Shown here one piece after another: positions 42,967 through 51,588 of a stretch of 56,788 nucleotides of DNA; position 1 is the stretch's first letter; every line of letters starts with the position of its first letter. Made by a program: the position numbers and the translations under genes. Source of the stretch: an uncultured Phocaeicola sp. (GTDB taxonomy: Bacteria > Bacteroidota > Bacteroidia > Bacteroidales > Bacteroidaceae); NCBI GenBank assembly GCA_944320605.1, contig CALUIE010000006.1, forward strand, positions 1 to 56,788, written 5' to 3'. Below the pieces are notes generated by a model. It searched no databases. It worked only from the letters and a program-made list of their open reading frames with translations, and was not told the DNA's origin.

Positions 42967-42972
42967 AAGAAA

Positions 42973-44268
42973 TTAGTTGTCATAAAACTTTTTCATCGGG
43001 AACACTCCTATAGGATAACTGGTTTGATTAAGAATCTTTTTTACTAAAACCGGAGAATCTCCACTACAATCATAAATGAGAAGATAATTATAATTCGGAA
43101 TCTCAGATTCCCAATAAATATCAGATACAGCTACATATAAATATTGTTTAGAAGAATCTGCTATTACATTACAATTGAGATGAATGCCTTCCGGAGCGTC
43201 TTTAAGTACATCGATATAGTCCTCAGCCTGAAATGTATCAAGAGAAAGGCGTCTCACAGTAGTTCCACCTGCAGCATAATAAATATAATCTCCTGACTTA
43301 GTGATACCTGAAGTATTGAAAAACTCAGCCGAAATATCTTCCGCTATGCGCTTTTCTTTTGTTATTTCCCATTTATCCAAATCAACAAAAATCAGATAAC
43401 TTTTCTTCTCTCCTCCTCTGCCGCATGTAGCCAGCATGACTTCACGCTCACCGGTCTGACAGATTCCACTGATAAATTCACCATTCAAATCCGGTAATAC
43501 CCTACTCACCTTATTCATTCCTTTCGAGAATTCAAGTAATCTTGTTGACTGCCAGAATCCACCGCCTCCACAGTATAAACAGTCACCAACTCTTATTATA
43601 CCTCTGGTCGAAGCGACCTCTTCAATAGTATTTCCCTGGTTACCAAAATTAAATGCGCCTTCTATGATATTGACATCACCGGTCGTACTGTCAAAACGAA
43701 AAACTCCCTGTTCTTCAGAGAAGAAAATATTTTTCTCATCAAGTACAGCTATATTATCAAAAGGAGTACTTAATAACAGCATTTCGTTTTCATTCTTACT
43801 ACCTTCCGGACGATGAAATTTCAAATCCTCTATTTTATACGCTTTTTCGCGCTTTAACGTTACAGCATCGGCTATTACAAGAACTCCATCGCTTACCTCA
43901 CCTCCAGGAGAGTAATTACACCCACTCAACATATAGATTTTTCCATTATACACCCACAAATCCTGAGCATAATTACCTAAAGCGGTACCATTAACCTTGC
44001 GATAAACATCCTCTTCTACAGTCCCATCAGGAGCTATATAAGTCAACCAACTGTTTTCCTCGGTAGGAGCACCTTGATTTAAGATAAATACTCCATCAGG
44101 GTCAGCATAACCACCAAGAGACGCATCATCGGACGTTTCCGGCGTATTTTCATTTGATGAATTATCTTCCGAAGTATCATCTGGTCCTTCAGTAACAATA
44201 TCATTACATCCGGCTGTAAATGCTGTCATCATAAACAGCATCATACAAAAGTTCAAAATCTTATTCAT
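42973..44268 (-). CDS. beta-propeller surface lipoprotein (BtuG/DUF5074-like), third paralogue
   Basis: This 431-residue lipoprotein has signal MNKILNFCMMLFMMTAFTAGC (Cys about residue 21) and an acidic, Ser/Thr-rich linker. The propeller region starts DPDGVFILNQGAPTEENSWLTYIAPDGT and continues with VNGTALGNYAQDLWVYNGKIYMLSG and VLVIADAVTLKREKAYKI. It is paralogous to the next gene upstream (TPEGYVVDDAYKTVNGTELGNVAQDM). YncE-like seven-bladed folds of this type include BtuG, the surface lipoprotein that captures B12 and hands it to BtuB. It is the last gene of the riboswitch-controlled operon. Ligand binding is inferred. Confidence 0.8.
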   Translation of the reverse strand: MNKILNFCMMLFMMTAFTAGCNDIVTEGPDDTSEDNSSNENTPETSDDASLGGYADPDGVFILNQGAPTEENSWLTYIAPDGTVEEDVYRKVNGTALGNYAQDLWVYNGKIYMLSGCNYSPGGEVSDGVLVIADAVTLKREKAYKIEDLKFHRPEGSKNENEMLLLSTPFDNIAVLDEKNIFFSEEQGVFRFDSTTGDVNIIEGAFNFGNQGNTIEEVASTRGIIRVGDCLYCGGGGFWQSTRLLEFSKGMNKVSRVLPDLNGEFISGICQTGEREVMLATCGRGGEKKSYLIFVDLDKWEITKEKRIAEDISAEFFNTSGITKSGDYIYYAAGGTTVRRLSLDTFQAEDYIDVLKDAPEGIHLNCNVIADSSKQYLYVAVSDIYWESEIPNYNYLLIYDCSGDSPVLVKKILNQTSYPIGVFPMKKFYDN

Positions 44269-44279
44269 ATTCAGACATA

Positions 44280-45800
44280 TTAATTATTGGTATTAAAAAA
44301 GAATCCAACAGGGAAATTGGTATAATTCTCAAATTTTACAGCCGGAGTCTCCTTAGAATTAGCAAAATCAAAGCCCCAAATATGATTCTGTGTAAATTGT
44401 GCAAAAGATTTTATTGTATTCATATAAACACGTCCGGTCACCGGATGTACTCCAAGACCATTATACATTAGACCGGCATTTTTGTCCAAGCCCGAAACGT
44501 CTATCATCCATTCCTCGGCACTGACAGGCTCTTCATCATCTGTCTTCTCATCCTCATTCTCATCATCAAAAGCGAGGTGATATATAGCCATATCGTCCGC
44601 ATAGTATATATCATTGCCACGTGCCGCAAAAGCCACACCACTTGATCCTACGCTGACCTTGACACCAATCAAATGCTGCCTTATCTCCTTAGTAGCGGGA
44701 TTGAACTTGCCGATTGCCGACTTTCCGAAACCGAAGCTCATAATCCATATCTTACCGTCATCCGAAGCCTTTATACCTTTCACCTCGTTAATGTCGTAAG
44801 TCACAAGATATGGTAACGAAATAGAATTTACAGCATCGTTTTCTGCCGAAATCTCCAATATCTTGCTCATAAGGCCCGATTTATAGGTATATACCTTACC
44901 ATTCAATTTCACAAACTGAGATTTCGGAGCACCATCTGATTCTTCTATAAACGTCAGTGTTTTAGTTGACATATCCAAACGATATACTCCTTTATTGTCA
45001 CGTATATACACGTGTTTATCATCAAGCGCAGCAATATGCGAAGGCCAACTCAGAATACTAAGCTCATCGTTTGTAAATGACGCCTCTTTTTTCAGAGTTT
45101 TGGCATCCATAACCACAAGCATACCGTCATTCTCAAATTCCGAACCTACCGCATTTTTGTTTCCGTTCTGCGATATTATGTAAATCTTGCCATTACAAAA
45201 GTCCATATCTTGAGCCACATTTCCAAGTTCGGTGCCATTTACAGTCTTATACGCGTCATCCACCACATAACCTTCAGGAGTGATATATGTAAGCGAGCCG
45301 TTTTCCGTTGTCATATTACCTTCATTCAATACGAAAGTTCCGTTCGGATCATCAAAAGAACTAAGATTATAAAAACCGACTTCTTTTACCGCCTCACTAT
45401 TACCATCGCCTTTTGCCTTAAAAGTAATTTTTATGTTCCTTTCCGCATCAGCAGAAACACTTACTGTTATTTTATGCGCAACACTATCAACAACGGCACT
45501 CCATCCTTCTGGCAAGTCACCTGTCTCCAGCGTTCTGATATTCTCACCGGAATATTCCAAAACCAGATCATTACCCGGAACAACAAAAAACGGATTATCA
45601 CCATCTGGTTCTGTCTTGAAATCAAATGTTACAGATGCTCCGTCTCCGGCAGGCTGTTCTCCCGAAGCTCCATCTTCTGTTTCATTCATATTTCCGTCTT
45701 CAAGAGGTCCTCCCTCCACCGTACAGGCATTAATACACAATGCCAAAAGCACTACAGGCATTACAGCCTTTGATTTTCTGATAAACTCAATCAATTTCAT
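44280..45800 (-). CDS. beta-propeller surface lipoprotein (BtuG/DUF5074-like), second paralogue
   Basis: This 506-residue lipoprotein has signal MKLIEFIRKSKAVMPVVLLALCINAC (Cys about 26), an acidic linker and an extra N-terminal beta domain (about 55-145, VTFDFKTEPDGDNPFFVVPG to VGFYNLSS). A propeller follows (DPNGTFVLNEGNMTTENGSLTYITPEG, ELGNVAQDMDFCNGKIYIISQNG, MLVVMDAKTLKKEASF, GRVYMNTIKSF). FVLNEGNM is shared with the BtuG-like protein upstream. An acidic insert, DDENEDEKTDDEEP, occurs near residue 420. It is 11 nt upstream of the third paralogue and 27 nt downstream of the BtuG-like gene. Confidence 0.82.
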   Translation of the reverse strand: MKLIEFIRKSKAVMPVVLLALCINACTVEGGPLEDGNMNETEDGASGEQPAGDGASVTFDFKTEPDGDNPFFVVPGNDLVLEYSGENIRTLETGDLPEGWSAVVDSVAHKITVSVSADAERNIKITFKAKGDGNSEAVKEVGFYNLSSFDDPNGTFVLNEGNMTTENGSLTYITPEGYVVDDAYKTVNGTELGNVAQDMDFCNGKIYIISQNGNKNAVGSEFENDGMLVVMDAKTLKKEASFTNDELSILSWPSHIAALDDKHVYIRDNKGVYRLDMSTKTLTFIEESDGAPKSQFVKLNGKVYTYKSGLMSKILEISAENDAVNSISLPYLVTYDINEVKGIKASDDGKIWIMSFGFGKSAIGKFNPATKEIRQHLIGVKVSVGSSGVAFAARGNDIYYADDMAIYHLAFDDENEDEKTDDEEPVSAEEWMIDVSGLDKNAGLMYNGLGVHPVTGRVYMNTIKSFAQFTQNHIWGFDFANSKETPAVKFENYTNFPVGFFFNTNN

Positions 45801-45827
45801 TTCTACAATTTTTAAATATTTAATAGT

Positions 45828-46976
45828 CTAATAAAAATCAGCTTCAGTAAAAGCGAAATGCGCAGGTATATCTCCGGTCCTGACTTTCCATTTAAGTTTA
45901 CCCTCAGGTGAGAAACAATACAGATATCCCGGAGTAACATAATTTGTGGCATCTGAAATAAATATCTCCTTTGTCTCAGGATTTATTCCAAGCCCATAAG
46001 GAACACTTATAGAACTGTCCGTTCCGTCGGTTATAAAATTACGCGACAGAATTTCCTTTTTTGCAGTGTCATAAATCGCATAACCGACCTCGTTTTTGCC
46101 GGAAACATAACTCCATTCCACACTAATCATATAGAGTTTGTCTCCGTCAATACACATCTCGCTTGCAGCCAGCCCGATACTGCGTACTACTTTTCCGCTC
46201 ACCGGATCAACCACAAATACATCCGAGCCGGTACCATAATAATCACCTCTGGAACTGACGTAAATCATTCCGTCTGACGCAAGTTCCATTCTGTGCAGAT
46301 TTATTGCGACATCTATTGTATCTACAACTTTAAAGCTCTCCAAATCAACTACAGATATGGTCCTGTCATAATTAGGGAAACGATATCCACCGGAATTTGC
46401 CACATAAAGTTTTCCATCCTTTATAACCATCTCCTCCGGTTGATACCCTACCACGACCTCACGTGTAATCTCCAGAGTATTGACATCGAATTCCACTACT
46501 TTACCAGGACGAGCTTCCGGATCAATCTGTACCGGACCTGCGTATGAACTTACGTATGCCTTATCGCCACTGAATGTTATGTAACGGCAATTTGTAATAT
46601 TTACGCTTCCCACATGCTGCGCTGTACGTACATCCATAACCTCCACATAGTGCGAACAGTTCACCACTACAAACAATCTGTTTCCATATACTTCAATGTC
46701 GTTTCCTACATCACCAAGTTCTTTCACAATCTCCGGATTGCGCTCCGGATAGATATTTCTTGTATATATACCGCTCCTGAAATCCATAAAGTCGATAGAA
46801 CATTTATTGCTCCCCATATTTCCCTCATTAAGTACAAACATACCTTTAACCAGATGAGGACTCCCGGGATTTGTGACGACCTCCGTTTCTGAAGACAGAA
46901 CAGGTAAATCCTCACGACATGAAAGCAAACAAATAAAGAAGAGAACAGGCAAACAAGATACAACCTGACGTTTCAT
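45828..46976 (-). CDS. btuG: BtuG-like vitamin B12-binding surface lipoprotein
   Basis: This 382-residue lipoprotein has signal MKRQVVSCLPVLFFICLLSC, with the Cys at the end. The start at 46976 is chosen; an upstream codon at 47009 would precede an implausible signal. The seven-bladed YncE-like propeller shows repeated units: GMFVLNEGNMGSNKCSIDFMD, VVVNCSHYVEVMDVRTAQHVGSVNI, KVVEFDVNTLEITREVVVGYQPEEMVIKDGKLYVANSGG, ISVVDLESFKVVDTIDVAINLHRMELASDGMIYVSSRGD and DVFVVDPVSGKVVRSIGL. BtuG of Bacteroides sits on BtuB and binds B12 with very high affinity. Position in a cobalamin-riboswitch operon supports the call. It is the closest of the three propellers to BtuG. Confidence 0.85.
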   Translation of the reverse strand: MKRQVVSCLPVLFFICLLSCREDLPVLSSETEVVTNPGSPHLVKGMFVLNEGNMGSNKCSIDFMDFRSGIYTRNIYPERNPEIVKELGDVGNDIEVYGNRLFVVVNCSHYVEVMDVRTAQHVGSVNITNCRYITFSGDKAYVSSYAGPVQIDPEARPGKVVEFDVNTLEITREVVVGYQPEEMVIKDGKLYVANSGGYRFPNYDRTISVVDLESFKVVDTIDVAINLHRMELASDGMIYVSSRGDYYGTGSDVFVVDPVSGKVVRSIGLAASEMCIDGDKLYMISVEWSYVSGKNEVGYAIYDTAKKEILSRNFITDGTDSSISVPYGLGINPETKEIFISDATNYVTPGYLYCFSPEGKLKWKVRTGDIPAHFAFTEADFY

Positions 46977-47016
46977 AATACATTTTATCTTACACATCAC
47001 AAGATACATGATATTA

Positions 47017-48006
47017 CTATTTTATAAGGCTAAGGTCGGCCACTCCCATAATTTCCGTAGAGCACTCTCCTATCCAACCGTTTTCCTGATTCACTCCTGT
47101 ATAAATCTTTATAAAATCAACTCCGGGCAAATTGGCCGGAGTTCCCTTTTCATCTACAGCCCAGTCAATATCAATATTTGATTTTTCATCACTATCAGGA
47201 ACATTATCTGCATATCCATACGAGAAACCCGAAAGTAAGAAATATGGAGATTCGTCAGTACCCTGATTCACACCATTCTGTGGAAGACATGTACCCGTAA
47301 ACACCAGTTCGTCCTCTTCAATCCACTGCGGATAATATGGCTGACTATGGAATTTGTTCTTTGCCTTGAAACCGGAATTACCCTTATTGTCATTCCACGC
47401 TATATACTCAAGCATTTCACTCTCAGACGTAGGTTCTTCCAATGGCCTCTTGTATGTAACGGAATATCCTTTATATAATTCTACAACGTTACCTGCTGCT
47501 TTTGCCGCTTCATACCACGTTTCATTACCCGTATGCGCGCTGCCTGCTATCTCATACCATTCATCATCATTCGGCATACCATCTTTATTAGCGTCATACG
47601 CAACCATTATAACTCCCGGTTCGCTACTTCCTTCGAAAGCATTTCCCAAAACCTTGAAGTCTGCCTTCCCCTTTCTGTTTACTATCGTATGGTCAAATCC
47701 CACTACTACATATCCACCATAACCTCCAAGAGTAATCATTCCCTTTTTATCACCTCCGATGGCATCAAGAACTTTTCTGTTCATATCCTCCTGTGTGTCT
47801 CCATCTTCGTATTCGGGCATTGTGTTCACAAACTGCCCCGGTGCCGGACGATAATCAAGAACTTTTGTTACATAAGGAGTCGCGTTTGCAGGAACTGTTA
47901 TTTCATCCGTCCTCTCATCATCAGAAAGTGAGGACTCACAACCGGAAGTAACAGCAATCATAATTCCGGTAACGCACATAACCGACATTTTCATTTCAAA
48001 ATTCAT
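47017..48006 (-). CDS. cell-surface lipoprotein of the B12 locus
   Basis: This 329-residue lipoprotein has an N-terminal hydrophobic segment ending VTSGC (Cys about residue 23). The mature part contains ITLGGYGGYVVVGFDHTIVNRKGKADFKVLGNAFEGSSEPGVIMVAYDANKDGMPNDDEWYEIAGS, a pattern I associate with surface proteins encoded in Bacteroidetes cobalamin loci, with a calcium-binding-like DANKDGMPNDDEW loop. It ends YTGVNQENGWIGECSTEIMGVADL. It may be an additional B12-binding or substrate-presenting subunit; BtuH is another class known from such loci, and identity with it cannot be decided here. It lies between btuB (50 nt) and btuG. Confidence 0.7.
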   Translation of the reverse strand: MNFEMKMSVMCVTGIMIAVTSGCESSLSDDERTDEITVPANATPYVTKVLDYRPAPGQFVNTMPEYEDGDTQEDMNRKVLDAIGGDKKGMITLGGYGGYVVVGFDHTIVNRKGKADFKVLGNAFEGSSEPGVIMVAYDANKDGMPNDDEWYEIAGSAHTGNETWYEAAKAAGNVVELYKGYSVTYKRPLEEPTSESEMLEYIAWNDNKGNSGFKAKNKFHSQPYYPQWIEEDELVFTGTCLPQNGVNQGTDESPYFLLSGFSYGYADNVPDSDEKSNIDIDWAVDEKGTPANLPGVDFIKIYTGVNQENGWIGECSTEIMGVADLSLIK

Positions 48007-48056
48007 AATATGATAGTTTTTAGTTGTTAATTCTTAATTAAAGAGAACATACACAA

Positions 48057-50063
48057 TCAGAAGCTGTATTGCAGTATAAATTTAAAGTTTATGCCAGGCA
48101 TTGGATAACACGCCACTACCTCATACTGCTGGTTAAACATATTGTTAACCTCCAATGTCGCCTTCAATTCTCCTGTTTTCAATAAGATTCTTCTTGCCAA
48201 AGAGAAATCACTCGTGTACCATGGTTGCTGATAGTTAACAGGAATATTGGCCTGCGATGTATAACGTTTTCCTGTATAGATAAAACTATAATTGGCTTCC
48301 CATTTCCTCCAGTTCAGATTAACCACAGCCGAACCGCTATGCCAAGGAATATAAGGAATCTGGCCGCCATAAAATTCCGCATCCGGGTCTGTAAAGTCCT
48401 GAGCCTTCTGGTAAGTATAATTCATCCTCGTATTCATTGTCACATCACCAAACAGCCATCCTGACTGAAATGCGAAATCAATTCCCCTTATCTCTACCTT
48501 TCCCAAGTTCACCATTGTCCATCTGAAAAAATTTGATGTAGGAGTAGCCACAATCTTGTTCTCCACCTCATTATAATACACATCGGCCTGCAGTTCAATA
48601 TTTCTAAAAGACATGCCGTCGAAAGATTTTTTATAAACAGCACCAATGTTATACTGATTTGTAAACTCAGGTTTCAAGTAAACATTACCCACGAATGTGT
48701 AATATAAGTCATTCAGTGTAGGCATACGGAATATACGTTTATAAAATGACCTAAAATTCAAATCTATATCATCGAATGGTTTATACGACATAGCCGCAGC
48801 AGGTGTCCACTCACTTTTGTCCGGTGCCGCCGTAACTTCTTCATTTACATGTTCCTGAACGAAAGTTCCTAAAACACTAACCTGAAATTTGAATTTTTCT
48901 AAATTCACAGCAGTTGCAGCAGCCAACATCTGTGTATGTCTTCTTGGATAGGCAAAATCCTTAAGGTCGGCATTCAACAAATTAAACTGATAATCTGCCG
49001 AAACACTTACATCCCACCAGGAAGTAATTCCTATCCTGTTTGCCAATGAAGCATACACTTCATGCTGATAATAATGATTATCTGTAAACATCAGCGATTC
49101 ATCTTTATTTGGGTCAGCCAGATAATGCAGATAATCGTACGCATACTTCACATTAGCCATTATACTGTAACGACCGGTAAAATCCTTCTTGAATGCGCCC
49201 TGAGTAAAGAAATTAGTATCCCACTGTCTGTCTTCATGGCTGAACTTGTTCCTTACCACCGCTCCCGGGTACCCCCTCTCCGAATTATACAGATAAGTCT
49301 TTGCCCTCCAATAGCCACTATTTATCTTACCATGCAGTCCGGCCTCTATCCTCAAAGCATTTACGTCACCATTCTTTCTTACCGCAGTAGTGTCATAACC
49401 ATCCTGTTTGCGATATGAGAATTTATATTTTCCCGTAGAACTCATATACTCAGCACTAAATGAAGTACCTATCCTGTCCGACAGTTTATGCTCCCAAAGC
49501 ACTGCCGGATTAATCAATCCAAAAGAACCGGTTTTAAACGTAGCTTTCACATGATCATTTTCATTATCCGCGAAGGAAGGCACTCGTGACTGCAAGTAAA
49601 TGGAGCCTGCAGACCCAAAATCCTTGGCAGGTTGAAATATCGCACTCTTCTGTCCGTTATACATTGTCACCGACTCCATATTATCCAGAGAAAAACGTCC
49701 CAAATCAACAGTTCCGTTCTGCGCGTTACCCAACTCTATACCATCATAAAACACACCTACATGGTTTGTTCCCATACTTCGGATATTAACGGTTTTCAGT
49801 CCTCCCACTCCACCGTAATCCTTAATCTGCAATCCTGAGAAGTACCTTAATGCGTCCGCCACATTATGCGAAGACAACCTTCTCAGTTGTTCACCCGTCA
49901 ACTGTTGTACAGGTATAACCTCCTTTTCCAGACTTCTGGCAGTTATTACCACCTCATCCAGGTGTTGCAGACTGTCCAATCTGTTTTGCGCGCAAACACA
50001 CACAGTATGCCCCCACAGGAGTACGTACAACAGTATGACGGTCAGAAATCTCTGTCCTAACAT
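48057..50063 (-). CDS. btuB: BtuB-type TonB-dependent vitamin B12 receptor
   Basis: This 668-residue receptor has a signal peptide ending VCVCAQ, TonB box LDEVVITARS, and a plug with SSHNVADALRYFSGLQIKDYGGVGGLKTVNIRSMGTNHVGVFYDGIELGNAQNGTVDLGRFSLDNMESVTMYNG, matching the BtuB/CirA plug. The barrel ends with the aromatic GINFKFILQYSF. It is first in the operon behind a cobalamin riboswitch, which strongly supports B12 (or other corrinoid) as ligand. The size is typical for Bacteroides BtuB. The ATG at 50063 lies about 30 nt after the terminator-like stem. Confidence 0.93.
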   Translation of the reverse strand: MLGQRFLTVILLYVLLWGHTVCVCAQNRLDSLQHLDEVVITARSLEKEVIPVQQLTGEQLRRLSSHNVADALRYFSGLQIKDYGGVGGLKTVNIRSMGTNHVGVFYDGIELGNAQNGTVDLGRFSLDNMESVTMYNGQKSAIFQPAKDFGSAGSIYLQSRVPSFADNENDHVKATFKTGSFGLINPAVLWEHKLSDRIGTSFSAEYMSSTGKYKFSYRKQDGYDTTAVRKNGDVNALRIEAGLHGKINSGYWRAKTYLYNSERGYPGAVVRNKFSHEDRQWDTNFFTQGAFKKDFTGRYSIMANVKYAYDYLHYLADPNKDESLMFTDNHYYQHEVYASLANRIGITSWWDVSVSADYQFNLLNADLKDFAYPRRHTQMLAAATAVNLEKFKFQVSVLGTFVQEHVNEEVTAAPDKSEWTPAAAMSYKPFDDIDLNFRSFYKRIFRMPTLNDLYYTFVGNVYLKPEFTNQYNIGAVYKKSFDGMSFRNIELQADVYYNEVENKIVATPTSNFFRWTMVNLGKVEIRGIDFAFQSGWLFGDVTMNTRMNYTYQKAQDFTDPDAEFYGGQIPYIPWHSGSAVVNLNWRKWEANYSFIYTGKRYTSQANIPVNYQQPWYTSDFSLARRILLKTGELKATLEVNNMFNQQYEVVACYPMPGINFKFILQYSF

Positions 50064-50082
50064 ACCTGATAAAATTGATTGT

Positions 50083-50131
50083 ATAAAAACAAGTCTTAAC
50101 CGCCTAATCCCTCGAGTGCAGTTAAATTAAC
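50083..50131 (-). terminator. expression-platform terminator of the cobalamin riboswitch
   Basis: On the minus strand, TTAACTGC (50125-50118) pairs with GCGGTTAA (50103-50096), one G-U wobble, followed by GACTTGTTTTTATAC. An alternative small hairpin, GTTAATTTAAC (50131-50121), uses the same left arm and could act as part of an antiterminator. The layout fits premature termination when cobalamin is bound. Confidence 0.6.
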
Positions 50132-50308
50132 ATGATGGCAGGTCTTCTGACTTACCCCCTTTCCGGAGCCTTCCCGATATTGTTCAGTTATCAGTGGCAT
50201 GAGCTGTTTCCGAAAAGTTTAATGGAGCTTACAGCAGCGGGACTGTCCGGGATTTGCACCCGATTCCCTTTTAATCCGCATGTCCGAACAGACATGCGAA
50301 ACCATTTC
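50131..50308 (-). ncRNA. cobalamin riboswitch
   Basis: Read on the minus strand, the conserved blocks appear in order: AAAAGGGAAT, CGGGTGCAAATCCCGGACAG with CCCGCTGCTGTAAG (the B12 box core region), GCCACTG, GGGAAGGC, and AAGTCAGAAGACCTGCC. A 5' hairpin, GCATGTC-TGTTC-GGACATGC, precedes the core, and ATGG/CCAT can close the P1 stem. The promoter lies directly upstream and btuB directly downstream. Adenosylcobalamin or another B12 form should repress the operon. Confidence 0.96.
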
Positions 50309-50314
50309 GAACGA

Positions 50315-50344
50315 CAAAGTTATAACATTTTATATATATGCAAA
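50315..50344 (-). promoter_or_regulatory. promoter of the B12 operon
   Basis: On the minus strand, TTTG (50344-50341), an 18-nt spacer and TAACTTTG (50322-50315). The predicted start near 50308 coincides with the 5' edge of the riboswitch. Confidence 0.7.
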
Positions 50345-50401
50345 ACCTTTTACATAAATATTTGTTTAATATTCAGATACAAAAACTAACATAAAGCATT
50401 T

Positions 50402-50914
50402 ATGAAACTGATAATGAGCGACAAGCCTGTCCATATCGATATAAGCGGAACAGAAAATATAAAACACATTGATCTGTCATCTATGAAAATAGCCAATTGT
50501 GTAGGATGTTTCGGATGCTGGACAAAGACTCCTGGAAAATGTGTAATCCGCGACGATGCGACGAAAGTGTATCCGTATATTGCTCAAAGCGATTCTGTGA
50601 TATACGTCAGCCATATAAAATACGGCGGATATGACTCTATAATGAAAACCATGCTTGAGCGTGCCATTCCCATACAGCAAGCATTTATCCGTATCCATAA
50701 TGGCGAAACCCATCATATACAACGCAATGTAAAAACAAAAGAGGCCACCATTATAGCATACGGAAGCACAGATCCTGAGGAACAGGACATATTCCGCCGG
50801 CTTATCAGTCGGAATGCAAAAAACATGTGTTTCAAAAACTACGAAGTAATCTTCGTTCCAGAATCAGAAATAGAAGAAACGATCCATAAAACACTAAGAA
50901 AATGGGAAAAATAA
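50402..50914 (+). CDS. flavodoxin-fold protein with Cys motif, lacking the FMN phosphate loop
   Basis: This 170-residue protein resembles NAD(P)H-dependent FMN reductases/iron-sulfur flavoproteins through CVGCFGCWTKTPGKCVIRDDATKVYPYIAQSDSVIYVSHIKYGGYDSIMKTMLERAIP (seen in pieces over residues about 35-95). In usual members the chain starts with an FMN-phosphate loop (GSPR...); here the N-terminus is only MKLIMSDKPVHIDISG before the next strand, so that loop is missing. The four Cys (positions about 35, 38, 41 and 48) are kept. It overlaps the next gene, which has the loop but lacks the Cys motif, so the two may form a complementary pair. Confidence 0.75.
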   Translation: MKLIMSDKPVHIDISGTENIKHIDLSSMKIANCVGCFGCWTKTPGKCVIRDDATKVYPYIAQSDSVIYVSHIKYGGYDSIMKTMLERAIPIQQAFIRIHNGETHHIQRNVKTKEATIIAYGSTDPEEQDIFRRLISRNAKNMCFKNYEVIFVPESEIEETIHKTLRKWEK

Positions 50915-51522
50915 TGATACTCAACGGAAGTCCCCGTGCCCCTAAATCCAACTCCAAACAATATTCTGAATTATTCGCAAAATACAGTTCACTGCCATGC
51001 GATTATTTCAACATCGGTAGATCAAACCACGAAGAACTCATCAAAAAGATGAGGAATTATTCTGATCTATTAATTGTATTTCCTCTTTATGCAGACTCAT
51101 TACCTGTAGGGCTGTTGAATTTTATGAAGAGTCTTGAATCTAATCCACCATCATGTAAGCCTGTTGTTTCTGTTCTTATAAACTGTGGATTTTTAGAATA
51201 TGAACAGAATAATGTAGCGGTAAGCATGATTAAATATTTTTGTAAAAGACAAGGTTATTCTATCGGTTCAATTCTTATGCTTGGAAGTGGTGAAGCAATA
51301 CTTACTACCCCATTAAGGTTCATAGCCGTAAATGCCATTAAAAGGCTGTCACTCTCCATCTGTAAAAGAGATTATAAAGAAAGCGGGGTAACTATGCCGC
51401 TTCCTAAATGGCTATTCAAACTGGCTGCTACTTCTTATTGGACACGTTATGGTAAGAGATTCGGGATTAGTAAAACAGAAATGAGTGTAATGGAAATAGA
51501 AAAAGAGGAATCTAAAACATAG
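50902..51522 (+). CDS. flavodoxin-fold NAD(P)H-dependent oxidoreductase-like protein
   Basis: This 206-residue protein starts MGKIMILNGSPRAPKSNS, the GSPR phosphate-binding loop of FMN-dependent reductases. It continues with YSDLLIVFPLYADSLPVGLLNFMKSLE, the second FMN-contact region, and PVVSVLINCGFLEYEQNNVAVSMIKYFCKRQGY. The C-terminal third (about 150-206) is a helical extension with basic residues. It overlaps the upstream gene by 13 nt; an alternative ATG at 50914 would give a 1-nt TAATG-type overlap. Substrate unknown. A terminator overlaps its last codons. The two genes diverge from the B12 operon but do not carry its riboswitch. Confidence 0.75.
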   Translation: MGKIMILNGSPRAPKSNSKQYSELFAKYSSLPCDYFNIGRSNHEELIKKMRNYSDLLIVFPLYADSLPVGLLNFMKSLESNPPSCKPVVSVLINCGFLEYEQNNVAVSMIKYFCKRQGYSIGSILMLGSGEAILTTPLRFIAVNAIKRLSLSICKRDYKESGVTMPLPKWLFKLAATSYWTRYGKRFGISKTEMSVMEIEKEESKT

Positions 51523-51535
51523 ACTCCTCTTTTTC
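51499..51535 (+). terminator. terminator overlapping the stop codon of the oxidoreductase gene
   Basis: GAAAAAGAGGA (51499-51509) and TCCTCTTTTTC (51525-51535) pair perfectly. The left arm is coding and the stop codon lies in the loop. The T-run is part of the right arm. Confidence 0.75.
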
Positions 51536-51588
51536 TCTTATGGTCAAAATTAAAGATTGAATTAAATAATGACCAATATTTCATTAAA

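Noticed and set aside
45210..45831. Plus-strand frames of 132-187 codons within the propeller gene
   Set aside because: They are shadows of the minus-strand lipoprotein, which has a lipobox and propeller repeats.
50132..50389. Plus-strand frame of 85 codons over the riboswitch
   Set aside because: The sequence is explained completely by the reverse complement of the cobalamin riboswitch and its promoter.
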